A DNA stretch of 64,000 nucleotides. Source: Candidatus Hepatincola sp. Av (GTDB lineage: Bacteria > Pseudomonadota > Alphaproteobacteria > WRAU01 > Hepatincolaceae). The notes under the pieces were generated by a model that ran no database searches, was not told the origin of the DNA, and saw only the letters and a list, made by a program, of their open reading frames with translations. The translations under genes and the position numbers were made by a program. The stretch is taken from NCBI GenBank assembly GCA_023518375.1, contig CP068450.1, positions 682,001 to 746,000 of the forward strand. Direction: 5' to 3'. Each line of letters starts with the position of its first letter. Within the stretch, counting starts at the first letter, position 1. Shown here piece by piece: positions 1 to 9,194 of this stretch.

Positions 1-124
1 ATAAAATAAATATATTTTACATCCATCTTAAGAAACTTTTGCTTGGTATAGCGGTTAATTTAGTTATTTACAATATTCAAAGATATAAGCTATAATTATT
101 TTATAATTAAATTTATTATTTATT

Positions 125-637
125 ATGTACAATAAAAATAATTTTAATAACAAAAATGCTAAAGGTACATCATTGTATAAAATTATATTCATTATTTTAA
201 GTACAGTATTAACTAATATTCTATGGGCGGCCGATTTACAATACAAATGGTATGCTACTGCAGGTAATACTAATATTCAAGTTCAAAGTGAAGAAAATAA
301 AGCATTTTCTATTGGTTGGGATTGTAAAGGGTTTTATGTTACTATGGTTTTTGATTCTAATTTTCCTTTACCTAAACAACCAAGTGAGGAAGCAGATATA
401 ACCATTGGTAATAAATTCATTTATTTTAATAGAGTACTAGATAACACTACTGTTAGATTTACACCCCATTTCCAGCAAGATGAAACTTCTATTGCCGAAC
501 AATTAACTAGTAGTGAATATATAACTTTAACTCCATCAGATTCTACACAAACCAATAATATAGAGCAATTAACCTTTAGTGCTAAAGGTTTTTCTACTTT
601 ATTTAAACAATTAAAAACAATTTGTGCCAGTAATTAA
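125..637 (+). CDS. Small secreted protein, function unknown
   Basis: The 170-residue product has a polar, Asn/Lys-rich start, a hydrophobic stretch at about residues 19-33 (IIFIILSTVL...) and a likely signal peptidase I site after LWAA, so it is probably exported to the periplasm. The mature part is polar and contains two cysteines, one in the WDCKG stretch and one four residues from the end (TICASN), which could form a disulfide. The ending, with a Phe, Leu and late Cys, resembles small alphaproteobacterial periplasmic proteins, but I cannot assign a family. It stands alone; the M23 gene downstream is convergent. The start is the first ATG of the frame and precedes the signal peptide. The frame is good; the function is unknown. 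Confidence 0.7.
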   Translation: MYNKNNFNNKNAKGTSLYKIIFIILSTVLTNILWAADLQYKWYATAGNTNIQVQSEENKAFSIGWDCKGFYVTMVFDSNFPLPKQPSEEADITIGNKFIYFNRVLDNTTVRFTPHFQQDETSIAEQLTSSEYITLTPSDSTQTNNIEQLTFSAKGFSTLFKQLKTICASN

Positions 638-639
638 TA

Positions 640-1149
640 TAATAAAGGAATCCTAACTTATAATAATATAAGCATTATATTATTATTGCTTGTTTTAACT
701 TTAAGCCTCAATAGTCAACTTTCAATAGTAAAATTTTAGTTTGTAACTTAATAATTGCTTAGAATATAAACTTAAAGATTTATCTCCTATTTTACCTTTT
801 GCCCTTACCAGTAGAATTAATAATAATATTACTATAATAATTTTTATCAAGTATGGTAACAACTAAAATCTCTAAGTTGCATTCTTTAGTATATCAGTTT
901 TACATAAAAAACTTCTAAAACTACAATATAACAACTGAAAAAGCTATTTTACTTACTTTTAGTTCTTTGGTAGTAAAGCTATAAATTCCTTACCTATATA
1001 TAGGTAGTTCATAAAATATTGTATTTTTTAGATTATGCTTAATGTTTATTTTTTTTAGGAACTAAGCAAATAATTTTATCTACCTTAAGTAAATTATAAA
1101 ATACTTTGTTAATATATATGTTAATTAAATAGCCAAATATAAGTACTTT
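640..1149. other. Intergenic region, no gene seen
   Basis: About 510 A+T-rich bases lie between two convergent genes. Near 660-690 there is a short inverted repeat (AATAATAT / ATATTATT around an AAGCATT loop), which could form a weak hairpin after the upstream gene. I see no open frame of useful length and no RNA gene. Confidence 0.5.
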
Positions 1150-3540
1150 TTAAGTATGTTTTTTGTTAGCTACCGTCTTGTTCAAAGTTTCTGTTGGCTT
1201 TGTAGGAACTATTCTCATACCATCTTCAACTGGAGTATCTTTAATAATGTTACCATTAGAATCTCTAGCATAAGGAGTGAGAATCATACCTGTGCTTGGA
1301 ATTCTTACAATAATTGTATTCAAAGAAGTTTTATAAAGATCAAACCCTTTTCTTTCTTCAGGTTTTAACCTTGTATTAGAAGGCATTCTAACAGTTAAAG
1401 GATTTACAGCCTTATTGTTAACTAAAATCTCATAGTGTAAGTGAGGCCCTGTTACTCTACCAGTTGCCCCAATATAACCTATGGTATCCCATTGTTTTAC
1501 CCTTTTCCCTACATAGGTTCCTTTGGCAAAACCCCGCATATGTGCATAAGCTGAAGATAAGTGGTCGTTATGTTTTACTTTAATATAATTACCATAAGAG
1601 GCAGATTTATACTCTTTAACAATTACTCCATCACCACTAGCATAAATTTTAGAGCCTACAGGACCTGCAAAATCAACTCCCTTATGTAAGAGAGTATAAC
1701 CTAAAATAGGGTGTTTTCTCCAACCAAAAGGTGATGAGATCCTACTAGTATTAGCATGGTCAAATGGCGTTTTTAATAATGCCTTTACTACACTATTACC
1801 ATTTTCGTGGTAATAGTCGTTGTTAAATTTGTAAAAAGTTAAACTCCTTGTAGATAGTTTTAAATGCCCAAATAAGAGCTGGTCGCAAGTTACTAATTCA
1901 TTGTTTTGGTTATATAAACATTCAAACACAACCTCAACTATATCTCCAGATTGAATTTCCCTTTGAAAATCAACATCCCACGACATAATTTTAAATAATA
2001 AATAAGTAATAGAATTAGGCACTCCAGCTTCTTTAGCAGACTGGTATATACTATCATCAACATGAAATTCCCTACGAATAATATACCTAGATAACTTTTT
2101 TTGCCTTTTATAAGCTAGGTAGTTATAATTTGAGTCAGCCTCAATTACTAATTCTTGTTTGTTACTAATTGGAATATATAAATTTTGAACTTTAGCATAT
2201 TCCCAATTTTTAGAAGTAACTAAAATTGCACTAATATCCCAATTACTTTTAATATTTCTTAAATTAAAATATTGGTTTAAATATTTACTTATTTGCACAA
2301 TATTAGCTGGGTCTACATTCTTAGAACGTAACACATCATATAAACTTTTACCCTGAGGAACTTGAAAAACCATTTTAGAATAGCGAACAGGTTTTAGTAA
2401 ATCGCTATCTAGCATCTTTAGAATAATTTCTGCAGGCTTATTAAAAAAAGCATAACTATGGGATTTTTGCGTTATTTTTGCAAAAGTATCCTCATGTAAA
2501 CCTAAAAAATAAATGCCCCCAAAACCTAGAATCAATAATATGTATATTAAAGTAAAGAATGATAACAGATTCTTTTTAAGCCAAGTATTAACCTTATTAC
2601 GAATTATTTTATAATATAGCAAGATTACTTTAGTAAGTGATTTAAACATTAAGTGGGTTACTCTTATAAAAATTATAAATTCTTTATAAATAAATATAAC
2701 TAATTTTTTAGTGGATTGTATTAAAAAAACATTTAACACAAACTTAGAATTATTTATTTTTCTAATAGATTTACGCCAGAATGTTGCCGTAAACAAAGAA
2801 ATTAAAATAAATAAAATACCTTTAATAATAAATATGCTTATTATTATCATACTTTGTGTAAACATTAAAGTATTAAATATAAATAGCAGTAAATTATAAA
2901 GAATAGTAACAATAAAAGAGTAAATATTCACAAAAAATTGGTATAAATATACAAAACCATTAATTATAAAAGCAAATATTTCATTAGCAAAAATGGCTTG
3001 TAAAACTAAAACTATCTTACCAATAATAAAACCAACAATATTAGTAAGCATTAGAATTATTCTAGTAATAATAAATCTAATAACTTTAAAGAAAAATCTT
3101 AAAGAAAAATACTCACGTTTTAACCTTATAGAAGATACAAATCTATAAAAAAGTTTTAGTAGACGAACAATTTTTCTTGCTAAAGAAATCATGCTATTTT
3201 GTAAAGATTGAAAAATAAAAAATAATAACCTGCTAATATATAGGAATACGTTTTTTGGTAACCGCCACAAAAATTTACCAAAGAATATAATAATAAAAAC
3301 AAGCAGTACGCAGAATTTATAAATAAAATGAACAACAAACTTAATTGTTTCTACAATGGCATTAACGCTAAACACCATGATGTAGGTAATAACAATTGCA
3401 ATACTTGTAAAAATTAATAAAAATAACTTTACTATTCCTAAAGTAACTATTTTTATTAATGAAAAGATTGCCTTAACTAAGTTAGCAATCGTATCATATA
3501 ACAATTTTAATCTAAACATAAAATAACATACGCATCGCAA
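1150..3540 (-). CDS. M23 (LytM) metallopeptidase with a large multi-span membrane N-terminus
   Basis: This is probably a peptidoglycan endopeptidase of the MepM/YebA type. The C-terminal M23 domain (about residues 600-730) carries the zinc ligands His619 and Asp623 (HKGVD) and His702 (HLH), plus the AYAHMRG His. Before it lie MepM-like modules: an OapA/LysM-like segment (about 385-440) and the typical linker (REFHVDDS...). Unusually, residues 1-350 are a long run of hydrophobic helices rich in Ile, Leu, Phe and Val, separated by short basic loops and ending in a clear span at about 325-347. Family members normally have one N-terminal anchor and about 400-500 residues. A second ATG at 3519 (MFRLKLL) could be the true start. 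The enzymatic part is sure; the role of the N-terminus is unknown. Confidence 0.85.
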   Translation of the reverse strand: MRCVCYFMFRLKLLYDTIANLVKAIFSLIKIVTLGIVKLFLLIFTSIAIVITYIMVFSVNAIVETIKFVVHFIYKFCVLLVFIIIFFGKFLWRLPKNVFLYISRLLFFIFQSLQNSMISLARKIVRLLKLFYRFVSSIRLKREYFSLRFFFKVIRFIITRIILMLTNIVGFIIGKIVLVLQAIFANEIFAFIINGFVYLYQFFVNIYSFIVTILYNLLLFIFNTLMFTQSMIIISIFIIKGILFILISLFTATFWRKSIRKINNSKFVLNVFLIQSTKKLVIFIYKEFIIFIRVTHLMFKSLTKVILLYYKIIRNKVNTWLKKNLLSFFTLIYILLILGFGGIYFLGLHEDTFAKITQKSHSYAFFNKPAEIILKMLDSDLLKPVRYSKMVFQVPQGKSLYDVLRSKNVDPANIVQISKYLNQYFNLRNIKSNWDISAILVTSKNWEYAKVQNLYIPISNKQELVIEADSNYNYLAYKRQKKLSRYIIRREFHVDDSIYQSAKEAGVPNSITYLLFKIMSWDVDFQREIQSGDIVEVVFECLYNQNNELVTCDQLLFGHLKLSTRSLTFYKFNNDYYHENGNSVVKALLKTPFDHANTSRISSPFGWRKHPILGYTLLHKGVDFAGPVGSKIYASGDGVIVKEYKSASYGNYIKVKHNDHLSSAYAHMRGFAKGTYVGKRVKQWDTIGYIGATGRVTGPHLHYEILVNNKAVNPLTVRMPSNTRLKPEERKGFDLYKTSLNTIIVRIPSTGMILTPYARDSNGNIIKDTPVEDGMRIVPTKPTETLNKTVANKKHT

Positions 3541-3613
3541 TAATTACCACATACAAGATTGTTATTTTAACATGTTTAGCAAATATTTTCAAAGTGATTA
3601 TAATTTTATACAT

Positions 3614-4873
3614 TTAACTTTTTTGTAAATGGATAAAAAGCTCCACATGTTTAGAAAAAATAAATTGTTCAATCATTGCCATTCTAATTATTTGAAAATT
3701 ATTAACTTGAGATTGCTTTAAAATTTTTAAATCACGCACGGCACTAGATACATCACAGTAAACCATTATAACATCTTTAATCTTACTACCTTTAACTGAA
3801 GCAATTTCATTAACCTGTGCTCTAGCTCCTATACGAGGAGGGTTAATAATAACAGCTGAAAATTGTTTTAATTCCTTTTCACAATAAGGGTTAGCAAATA
3901 AATTACGTACTTCAGTTGTAACATTTGGTTGCTGCCCTAAGATTTTTAAAGGATAAGCGTTATAATCAACTCCATGTACTTTTAGTTTTCCCGCTAAACT
4001 TAAAGCATAAGCACCAAAACCACAAAATAAATCTAAAACTTTGGTTTGATCTTGCAAGGCTTGTGATATTAACTTAATTAGAATTTTTTCTCCAAATTCT
4101 TCAGCTTGCATAAATCCCCCACTAATAAAAGGCACAGTATAATTACCATAAACTAGTTGCAGTTCTTTCTTAATAATTATTGGGGTTAATTCTTTTTTAT
4201 ACTCCCAGAAGATTTGTTGCATTACTTCAGTATTAAATAATGGTTGTAAAACTTGTAATTGTGTTAATTCTGCCTTAGTACTAGATTTTAAATGTAAGTT
4301 AATTTCCCCTTGAATATCACTTATAATAATTTCATTTATCTGTAAAATAGCATTGTGGTTACTTATATATTTTTGTAATAAAGCTATTACTGTATTAATA
4401 GCATCTGTAGCAATAGGGCAAAAATCAATGGGAATAATATTGTGGCTATGATACTCCTTAAAGCCTATTTTATTTTTCATTACTCCTAAAACAATCCTTC
4501 TTCTACCTTTAGAAGATTCCATATGGTGAAAGATTTCCATATTAATAAATTCAGGAAAAGGAAACTTATAAAAGCTAAAAATATTCTTTATATTTTGCAC
4601 TTTGTAGTTTAAATAATCCTTAGTTTGAAAATGTTGCCCTTTACAACCTCCACACCTACCATAATACTTACAAATTGGTAACTGCCTATCAGTGGAAGCT
4701 TTTATTAGCTGCATATTAGCTATGGGAATTTTATTTTTAGTATTTAGGCTTGTAATATGTACTACATCACCTAGAGTACTAAAAGGTACTTTAATAGTTT
4801 GTCCATTAATTTTAATAATGCCATCTAGGTCTTTATCTATATTCTGTATTATTAAATCTTTATTCATTATCAT
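3614..4873 (-). CDS. Class I 23S rRNA (uracil-5) methyltransferase, RlmD/RumA family
   Basis: The protein transfers a methyl group from SAM to C5 of a uridine, most likely in 23S rRNA. Its 419 residues match the family length. An Fe-S cluster motif is visible: Cys68, Cys74 and Cys77 (CKYYGRCGGCKGQH), with a fourth cysteine in DFCPIA near residue 152. The SAM-binding motif is VLDLFCGFGAYAL, followed by INPPR. The motif YCDVSSAVRD places Cys373 at the position of the catalytic Cys of SCNPATxARD, though the neighbouring residues are unusual. There is a TRAM-like N-terminus. A second ATG two codons downstream (4867) is an equally good start. Whether it is RlmD, RlmCD or another RumA paralogue cannot be told from sequence. 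Confidence 0.85.
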   Translation of the reverse strand: MIMNKDLIIQNIDKDLDGIIKINGQTIKVPFSTLGDVVHITSLNTKNKIPIANMQLIKASTDRQLPICKYYGRCGGCKGQHFQTKDYLNYKVQNIKNIFSFYKFPFPEFINMEIFHHMESSKGRRRIVLGVMKNKIGFKEYHSHNIIPIDFCPIATDAINTVIALLQKYISNHNAILQINEIIISDIQGEINLHLKSSTKAELTQLQVLQPLFNTEVMQQIFWEYKKELTPIIIKKELQLVYGNYTVPFISGGFMQAEEFGEKILIKLISQALQDQTKVLDLFCGFGAYALSLAGKLKVHGVDYNAYPLKILGQQPNVTTEVRNLFANPYCEKELKQFSAVIINPPRIGARAQVNEIASVKGSKIKDVIMVYCDVSSAVRDLKILKQSQVNNFQIIRMAMIEQFIFSKHVELFIHLQKS

Positions 4874-4968
4874 AACTTTTATCTTATAATTTAGTTATTT
4901 TCTATTTTATTTTATAAATTAATAATATATCATTATCAATAAATAATTAAATTGCAGAGTGCCTTGTA

Positions 4969-6204
4969 ATGCTATCACCTAAAATTATTCAAGAAAAAAA
5001 TGGTTTAACAATTGTTCTAGACTATCTTCCCTATATTAATTCTGCTATTTTAGGATTATGGACAAAAACAGGCTCTCGCCTTGAAAACCTAAATAATAAT
5101 GGAATTTGCCATTTTTTAGAACATATGGTTTTTAAAGGCACAAAAAACCGAGATTCCTTAGCTATATCTGAAGAAATAGAAAGTAAAGGTGGTTATATGA
5201 ATGCCTATACATCTAAAGAAAAAACTGCTTGGTATGCTAAAGTACTAAGTAGCGAGGTAAGCTTAGCTACAGATATTATCTTTGATATTATAAAAAACCC
5301 AACATTTCCTAAAGAAGAATTAATAAAAGAAAAAGGGGTTATTTTAGAAGAAATTAAAATGTACTTAGATAGCCCCCAAGATTTAGCTTATAATTTATAT
5401 GAAAAATTAGTTTATAATAACCACCCTTTAGCTTACCCTGTAATTGGTAATGCTAAAAATATTACAGGCTTTACCTCCGATACTTTCTTTAAGCATATAG
5501 AAAATTTTTACAATCCTAAAAATATGGTTTTTGTAATTTCTGGTAACTTTAATGAAGAAGCCATCTTAAGTATGGTAAGAAGCCATAACGATAACTGGGC
5601 TAGCCATGATATTACTTTAGACTATGGCAAACCAGCCTTTCATGCCCAAAAAGAAGTTTTAGTTAAGCCTGAAATTGAACAAACTAACGTTTTTTATGGG
5701 CTACCAGCTGTTTCTTATACTAATGAAAATTATACCAAGCTATTAGTTACTAATAATATTTTAGGAAGTGGTATGTCTTCTCGTTTTTTTGTAGAAATTC
5801 GTGAAAAAAGAGGTTTAGCTTATTCAGTGGATAGTTTCTTAAATTCTTATGAGGATACAGGAACTTTCGTAGTACAAGTAGGCTGTGCCACTGAAAAAAC
5901 CTTAGATGTTATTAATTTAATTAAAGAAGAAATTACTAAAACTCTAAACACCGTAGCCGATAAAGAAATTCTTAAGGCCAAAAATCAATTAAAAAGTTCT
6001 ATTATTATGTCTTTAGAAAGTCCTTATTCCCGTTGCAATCGTATGGCAGCTGATATACTTACTTATAGAAAGATTAAAGATCTTAACCAGTTTATTACTG
6101 ATATTGAAAACGTTAGCAAAGATGATGTTAAACAAGAACTCCAAAAACTATCCACCGCCGAAGAAGCCATTGCCGTAGTTAGTAATAAAGAGTTAAATAT
6201 TTAA
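4969..6204 (+). CDS. M16 family zinc metallopeptidase (processing-peptidase-like)
   Basis: This is a 411-residue M16 protease, close in form to bacterial homologues of mitochondrial processing peptidase beta. The inverted zinc motif HFLEH is at residues 48-52, with the further Glu ligand in the EEIKMYL stretch at about residue 128. The C-terminal half has the second M16 fold with RGLAYSVDSF. There is no signal peptide, so it is probably cytoplasmic, unlike the exported M16 pair at 52.6-55.4 kb. It is divergent from the methyltransferase upstream. Alphaproteobacteria and Rickettsiales commonly keep such a peptidase; its natural substrates are poorly known. Confidence 0.9.
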   Translation: MLSPKIIQEKNGLTIVLDYLPYINSAILGLWTKTGSRLENLNNNGICHFLEHMVFKGTKNRDSLAISEEIESKGGYMNAYTSKEKTAWYAKVLSSEVSLATDIIFDIIKNPTFPKEELIKEKGVILEEIKMYLDSPQDLAYNLYEKLVYNNHPLAYPVIGNAKNITGFTSDTFFKHIENFYNPKNMVFVISGNFNEEAILSMVRSHNDNWASHDITLDYGKPAFHAQKEVLVKPEIEQTNVFYGLPAVSYTNENYTKLLVTNNILGSGMSSRFFVEIREKRGLAYSVDSFLNSYEDTGTFVVQVGCATEKTLDVINLIKEEITKTLNTVADKEILKAKNQLKSSIIMSLESPYSRCNRMAADILTYRKIKDLNQFITDIENVSKDDVKQELQKLSTAEEAIAVVSNKELNI

Positions 6205-6223
6205 CTAAGAGGAATAAATAATA

Positions 6224-6688
6224 ATGAAAAATTTAATAATACTATTATTTCTTCTACTTACTTTAAATGATTGCTCTTTTAATTAAGAAAATAACAAACA
6301 ACCTACATTAAACTACCTTGCAGTTTGTAATAGCTATTGTGATATTACTGTCATTGATGTTTTTAACCGAAAAGTTAATTCGTTCTTAAGAGCTTATGAA
6401 TATAAAGATGTAACAATTGTTGCTAGAGTTTTAAGTGTAGTAGATGAGAATCACATACTAGTTACATTTTTTAGTGGTGGAAATGTTTATTTAATAAAAG
6501 GAGTTAAGGTTTTAAAACGTGATTATGTAGATGGTGAAGTGCTCGGGGTTACTTTTAAAAGTGGTTATTATTATGAGTTAAAAGGTACATATACTTACAC
6601 TACAGCTATAGGATCTAGTAAAACAGTAAGAGTGATTCAAATCGTCAAGGATACCAATAATGAGAGATATGTTGATTTATTCTACTAA
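6224..6688 (+). pseudogene. Small lipoprotein-like gene interrupted by an in-frame TAA
   Basis: An ATG at 6224 follows a plausible ribosome binding site (AAGAGG at 6207-6212). It begins a typical export signal (MKNLIILLFLLLTLNDC), with a cysteine where a lipobox would be, although Asp before Cys is not canonical. Codon 21 is TAA (6284-6286). The same frame then stays open for 133 codons to a TAA at 6686-6688, with coherent protein-like sequence and two cysteines in AVCNSYCD. No ATG occurs in that stretch, so it is unlikely to be translated separately. I read this as a recently broken secreted lipoprotein gene of unknown function. A sequencing error or stop readthrough are alternatives. Confidence 0.6.
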
Positions 6689-6835
6689 ATAAAATACTTA
6701 CTATCAGTTTTTGTAATTATTTATTCATTTTTTGAAATACTTAGTAAAATATTGAGTATCTTAATATTAATTATTATCAATCCCAATTACTTACTAACAA
6801 ATTTGCCCTAATCTTTAGGCTATGTATGTGTGTAA

Positions 6836-9184
6836 CTATTCTTTATTTTCAGCATCAAGATTGTCAGTCTTAGCTATTAACTCTAAAAACTCTTCTTCAT
6901 TTAAAATGGTAATACCTAGTTCTTGAGCTTTTTTCATCTTAGAACCAGCTTTCTCTCCCACAATTAAGTAATCTAAGTTTTTAGAAACACTACTCACAAT
7001 ATAGGCTCCATGCTTTTCCGCTAAGGCTTGGGCTTCTAAACGGCTCATTGTTCGTAAAGTTCCACTAAATAGAACCTTCTTCTCTGAAAACAAACCATTA
7101 CTTACCATTTTGCTAGTATGGTTTATAACATGTAAGTGTGGTAATAAATGTTGCAATACTGCCTGTTGTTTAGCATCCTTTACATATTCATAAATAGAAG
7201 TAATAATACTTTCACCAAAGAACTGCATATTAATTTGGCTTACTAATTCTTCATTTTGATTCAATTCCTGAAAAGTATTAATAAAATTTTCTATATTTTT
7301 ATATTGCCTTGCTAACATTGTGGCATTTTTCAAACCTATTTGTGGGATTCCTAAAGCAAAAATTAAATTTGCTAAATTAACCTGTTTAGAATTCTCTATA
7401 GAATTCAATAAATTAGTAATAGATAACTCCCCAAAACCTTTAATTTTTATTAATTCACTTTGATATTGTTGTAATATATAAATATCTGCAAACTCTTGAA
7501 TGTAGTTATTATCTAGTAAGAATTTTAGGGTTTGCTCTGAAAGCCCTTCAATATTCATAGCATTTTTTGAGGTAAAATGCTTAAAGGATTCAAGGCGACG
7601 CCCCTTACAAAAAAACATATCAGCCGAACAGCGAATAGCAACTTCACCTTCTACATGTTCCACCAGTGAACCACAAAAAGGACAAGTCTTTGGCATGGTA
7701 AATTTAGTAGTTTGCGTCCGCTTATCCAAAAGTACTTTAGTAATTTTGGGAATAACATCACCGGCTCGGTACACTTCTACATAATCACCTATTTGAATGT
7801 CTTTTCGTTTAATTTCGTCCATATTATGCAAAGTAACTCTAGCAATCAGCACACCACCAATACCAATAGGCTCCAATTCAGCTACCGGAGTTAAAACGCC
7901 TGTCCGTCCAATTTGGATAGTAATATTTTTTATACATGTAACAACTTTTTCTGCTACAAACTTATGGGCAATAGCCCAACGGGGAGCCTTAATTAAAACC
8001 CCTAACCTTTCTTGCAAAGCTGTATCATTAACTTTATAAACAACGCCATCTACTTCAAAAGGTAACTCTTGGCGAATACTAGCTAAATAATGGTAATACT
8101 CTAATAATGGTTCTACTCCAATACATAATTTATTATAGGGACTAATTGTAAATCCCATGTTTTGTAGTTGCTGAAAAATATTAACTAAAGAACTAAATTT
8201 ATTAGTACTATTAGAACTTACTTCACCTAGCCCCCATGGCATAAACTCTAGGTAACGATTTTTACTTTCAGTATTATCTAATAAACGTAAGGAGCCAGAG
8301 GCAGCATTTCTAGCTGTAGCAAAAATTTTTTCATTATTTTCAATTTGTTGTTTATTAAGAAGTTGAAAGTTTTTTTTGCTAATAAATACTTCACCTCGTA
8401 CTTCCAAAAATTCTGGATAACCTTCTTTTAATTGTAAAGGAAGATTTTTAACAGATTGAGCATTCAAACTAACATCTTCACCTATTAAGCCATTACCACG
8501 AGTTATTGCTTTTACAAAATGTCCTTTTTCATATAAAATAGCTAACGATAAACCATCTATTTTTAATTCCACATGGTAAGTAATATCTGGTATATCTTTA
8601 TTATTTTGTAATTCTTTATTATTAGTAAGCAAATTAGCCTGAGCTAATTCTTTATTTTCAATCACTAAACTTTGGTGCAAACTATCTTGAAATAAATCAT
8701 CTTCCTCTAATAAAGTACTGCTAGATTTTAGAGTTTCTTCTTTGTGCTTATTTATATGGCTTTGATTAAAACGCCCTGTAGGATATAAAAATTTTTTAAT
8801 GCGGTTATCAAAGTCTATTACATCTTCAGAGGTAAAAGCATTATCTAAAGAAAGCATAGGGATAGAATGAGGGATTTTAGCCGTTTTAGCACTTACCATA
8901 GCTCCTACTTTTGGCTGCATAGTTTCATTTTGTAAAACCAAATCTAAAACAGGTTTAGTGGAATTTTTATTTAATTTTTTCTGTTGGTTTAAGTAAGTAA
9001 CTAGTTTTTTCTCTAGGGCATCATAAAGTTCATCAGCAACTATAGAGTTATCTTTATTATAGTATTCATCTTTAAACTTTTCTAATTCCTTAGCAATGAA
9101 TTTTGCTTGCTCTTCCGATAGATAATCAGCAACAGCTATTTCTTGTAATTTTTGAATTTCTTGCAAAGATAAAGACTTAGGCAT
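6836..9184 (-). CDS. ligA: NAD-dependent DNA ligase LigA
   Basis: LigA seals DNA nicks using NAD+. Visible parts are the N-terminal domain Ia, the adenylation motif VELKIDG with the nucleophile Lys208, the OB fold region, a four-cysteine zinc site (CPFCG ... RC ... FC), helix-hairpin-helix repeats (IKGFGELSITNLL, ALGIPQIG), and a C-terminal BRCT domain (VLFSGTLRTMSR onward). At 782 residues it is about 110 longer than usual. Much of the excess is a polar Asn/Glu/Lys/Ser-rich insert at about residues 137-198, just before the active-site lysine. It is the last gene of the lpxC-bamD-recN-ligA run, an alphaproteobacterial order. Assignment is sure. Confidence 0.97.
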   Translation of the reverse strand: MPKSLSLQEIQKLQEIAVADYLSEEQAKFIAKELEKFKDEYYNKDNSIVADELYDALEKKLVTYLNQQKKLNKNSTKPVLDLVLQNETMQPKVGAMVSAKTAKIPHSIPMLSLDNAFTSEDVIDFDNRIKKFLYPTGRFNQSHINKHKEETLKSSSTLLEEDDLFQDSLHQSLVIENKELAQANLLTNNKELQNNKDIPDITYHVELKIDGLSLAILYEKGHFVKAITRGNGLIGEDVSLNAQSVKNLPLQLKEGYPEFLEVRGEVFISKKNFQLLNKQQIENNEKIFATARNAASGSLRLLDNTESKNRYLEFMPWGLGEVSSNSTNKFSSLVNIFQQLQNMGFTISPYNKLCIGVEPLLEYYHYLASIRQELPFEVDGVVYKVNDTALQERLGVLIKAPRWAIAHKFVAEKVVTCIKNITIQIGRTGVLTPVAELEPIGIGGVLIARVTLHNMDEIKRKDIQIGDYVEVYRAGDVIPKITKVLLDKRTQTTKFTMPKTCPFCGSLVEHVEGEVAIRCSADMFFCKGRRLESFKHFTSKNAMNIEGLSEQTLKFLLDNNYIQEFADIYILQQYQSELIKIKGFGELSITNLLNSIENSKQVNLANLIFALGIPQIGLKNATMLARQYKNIENFINTFQELNQNEELVSQINMQFFGESIITSIYEYVKDAKQQAVLQHLLPHLHVINHTSKMVSNGLFSEKKVLFSGTLRTMSRLEAQALAEKHGAYIVSSVSKNLDYLIVGEKAGSKMKKAQELGITILNEEEFLELIAKTDNLDAENKE

Positions 9185-9194
9185 AGTATTAAAA

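Noticed and set aside
3751-3760. Apparent loss of the catalytic Cys in the RlmD/RumA-type enzyme
   Set aside because: Aligning YCDVSSAVRD with SCNPATxARD keeps the Cys in place at residue 373; only neighbours differ.
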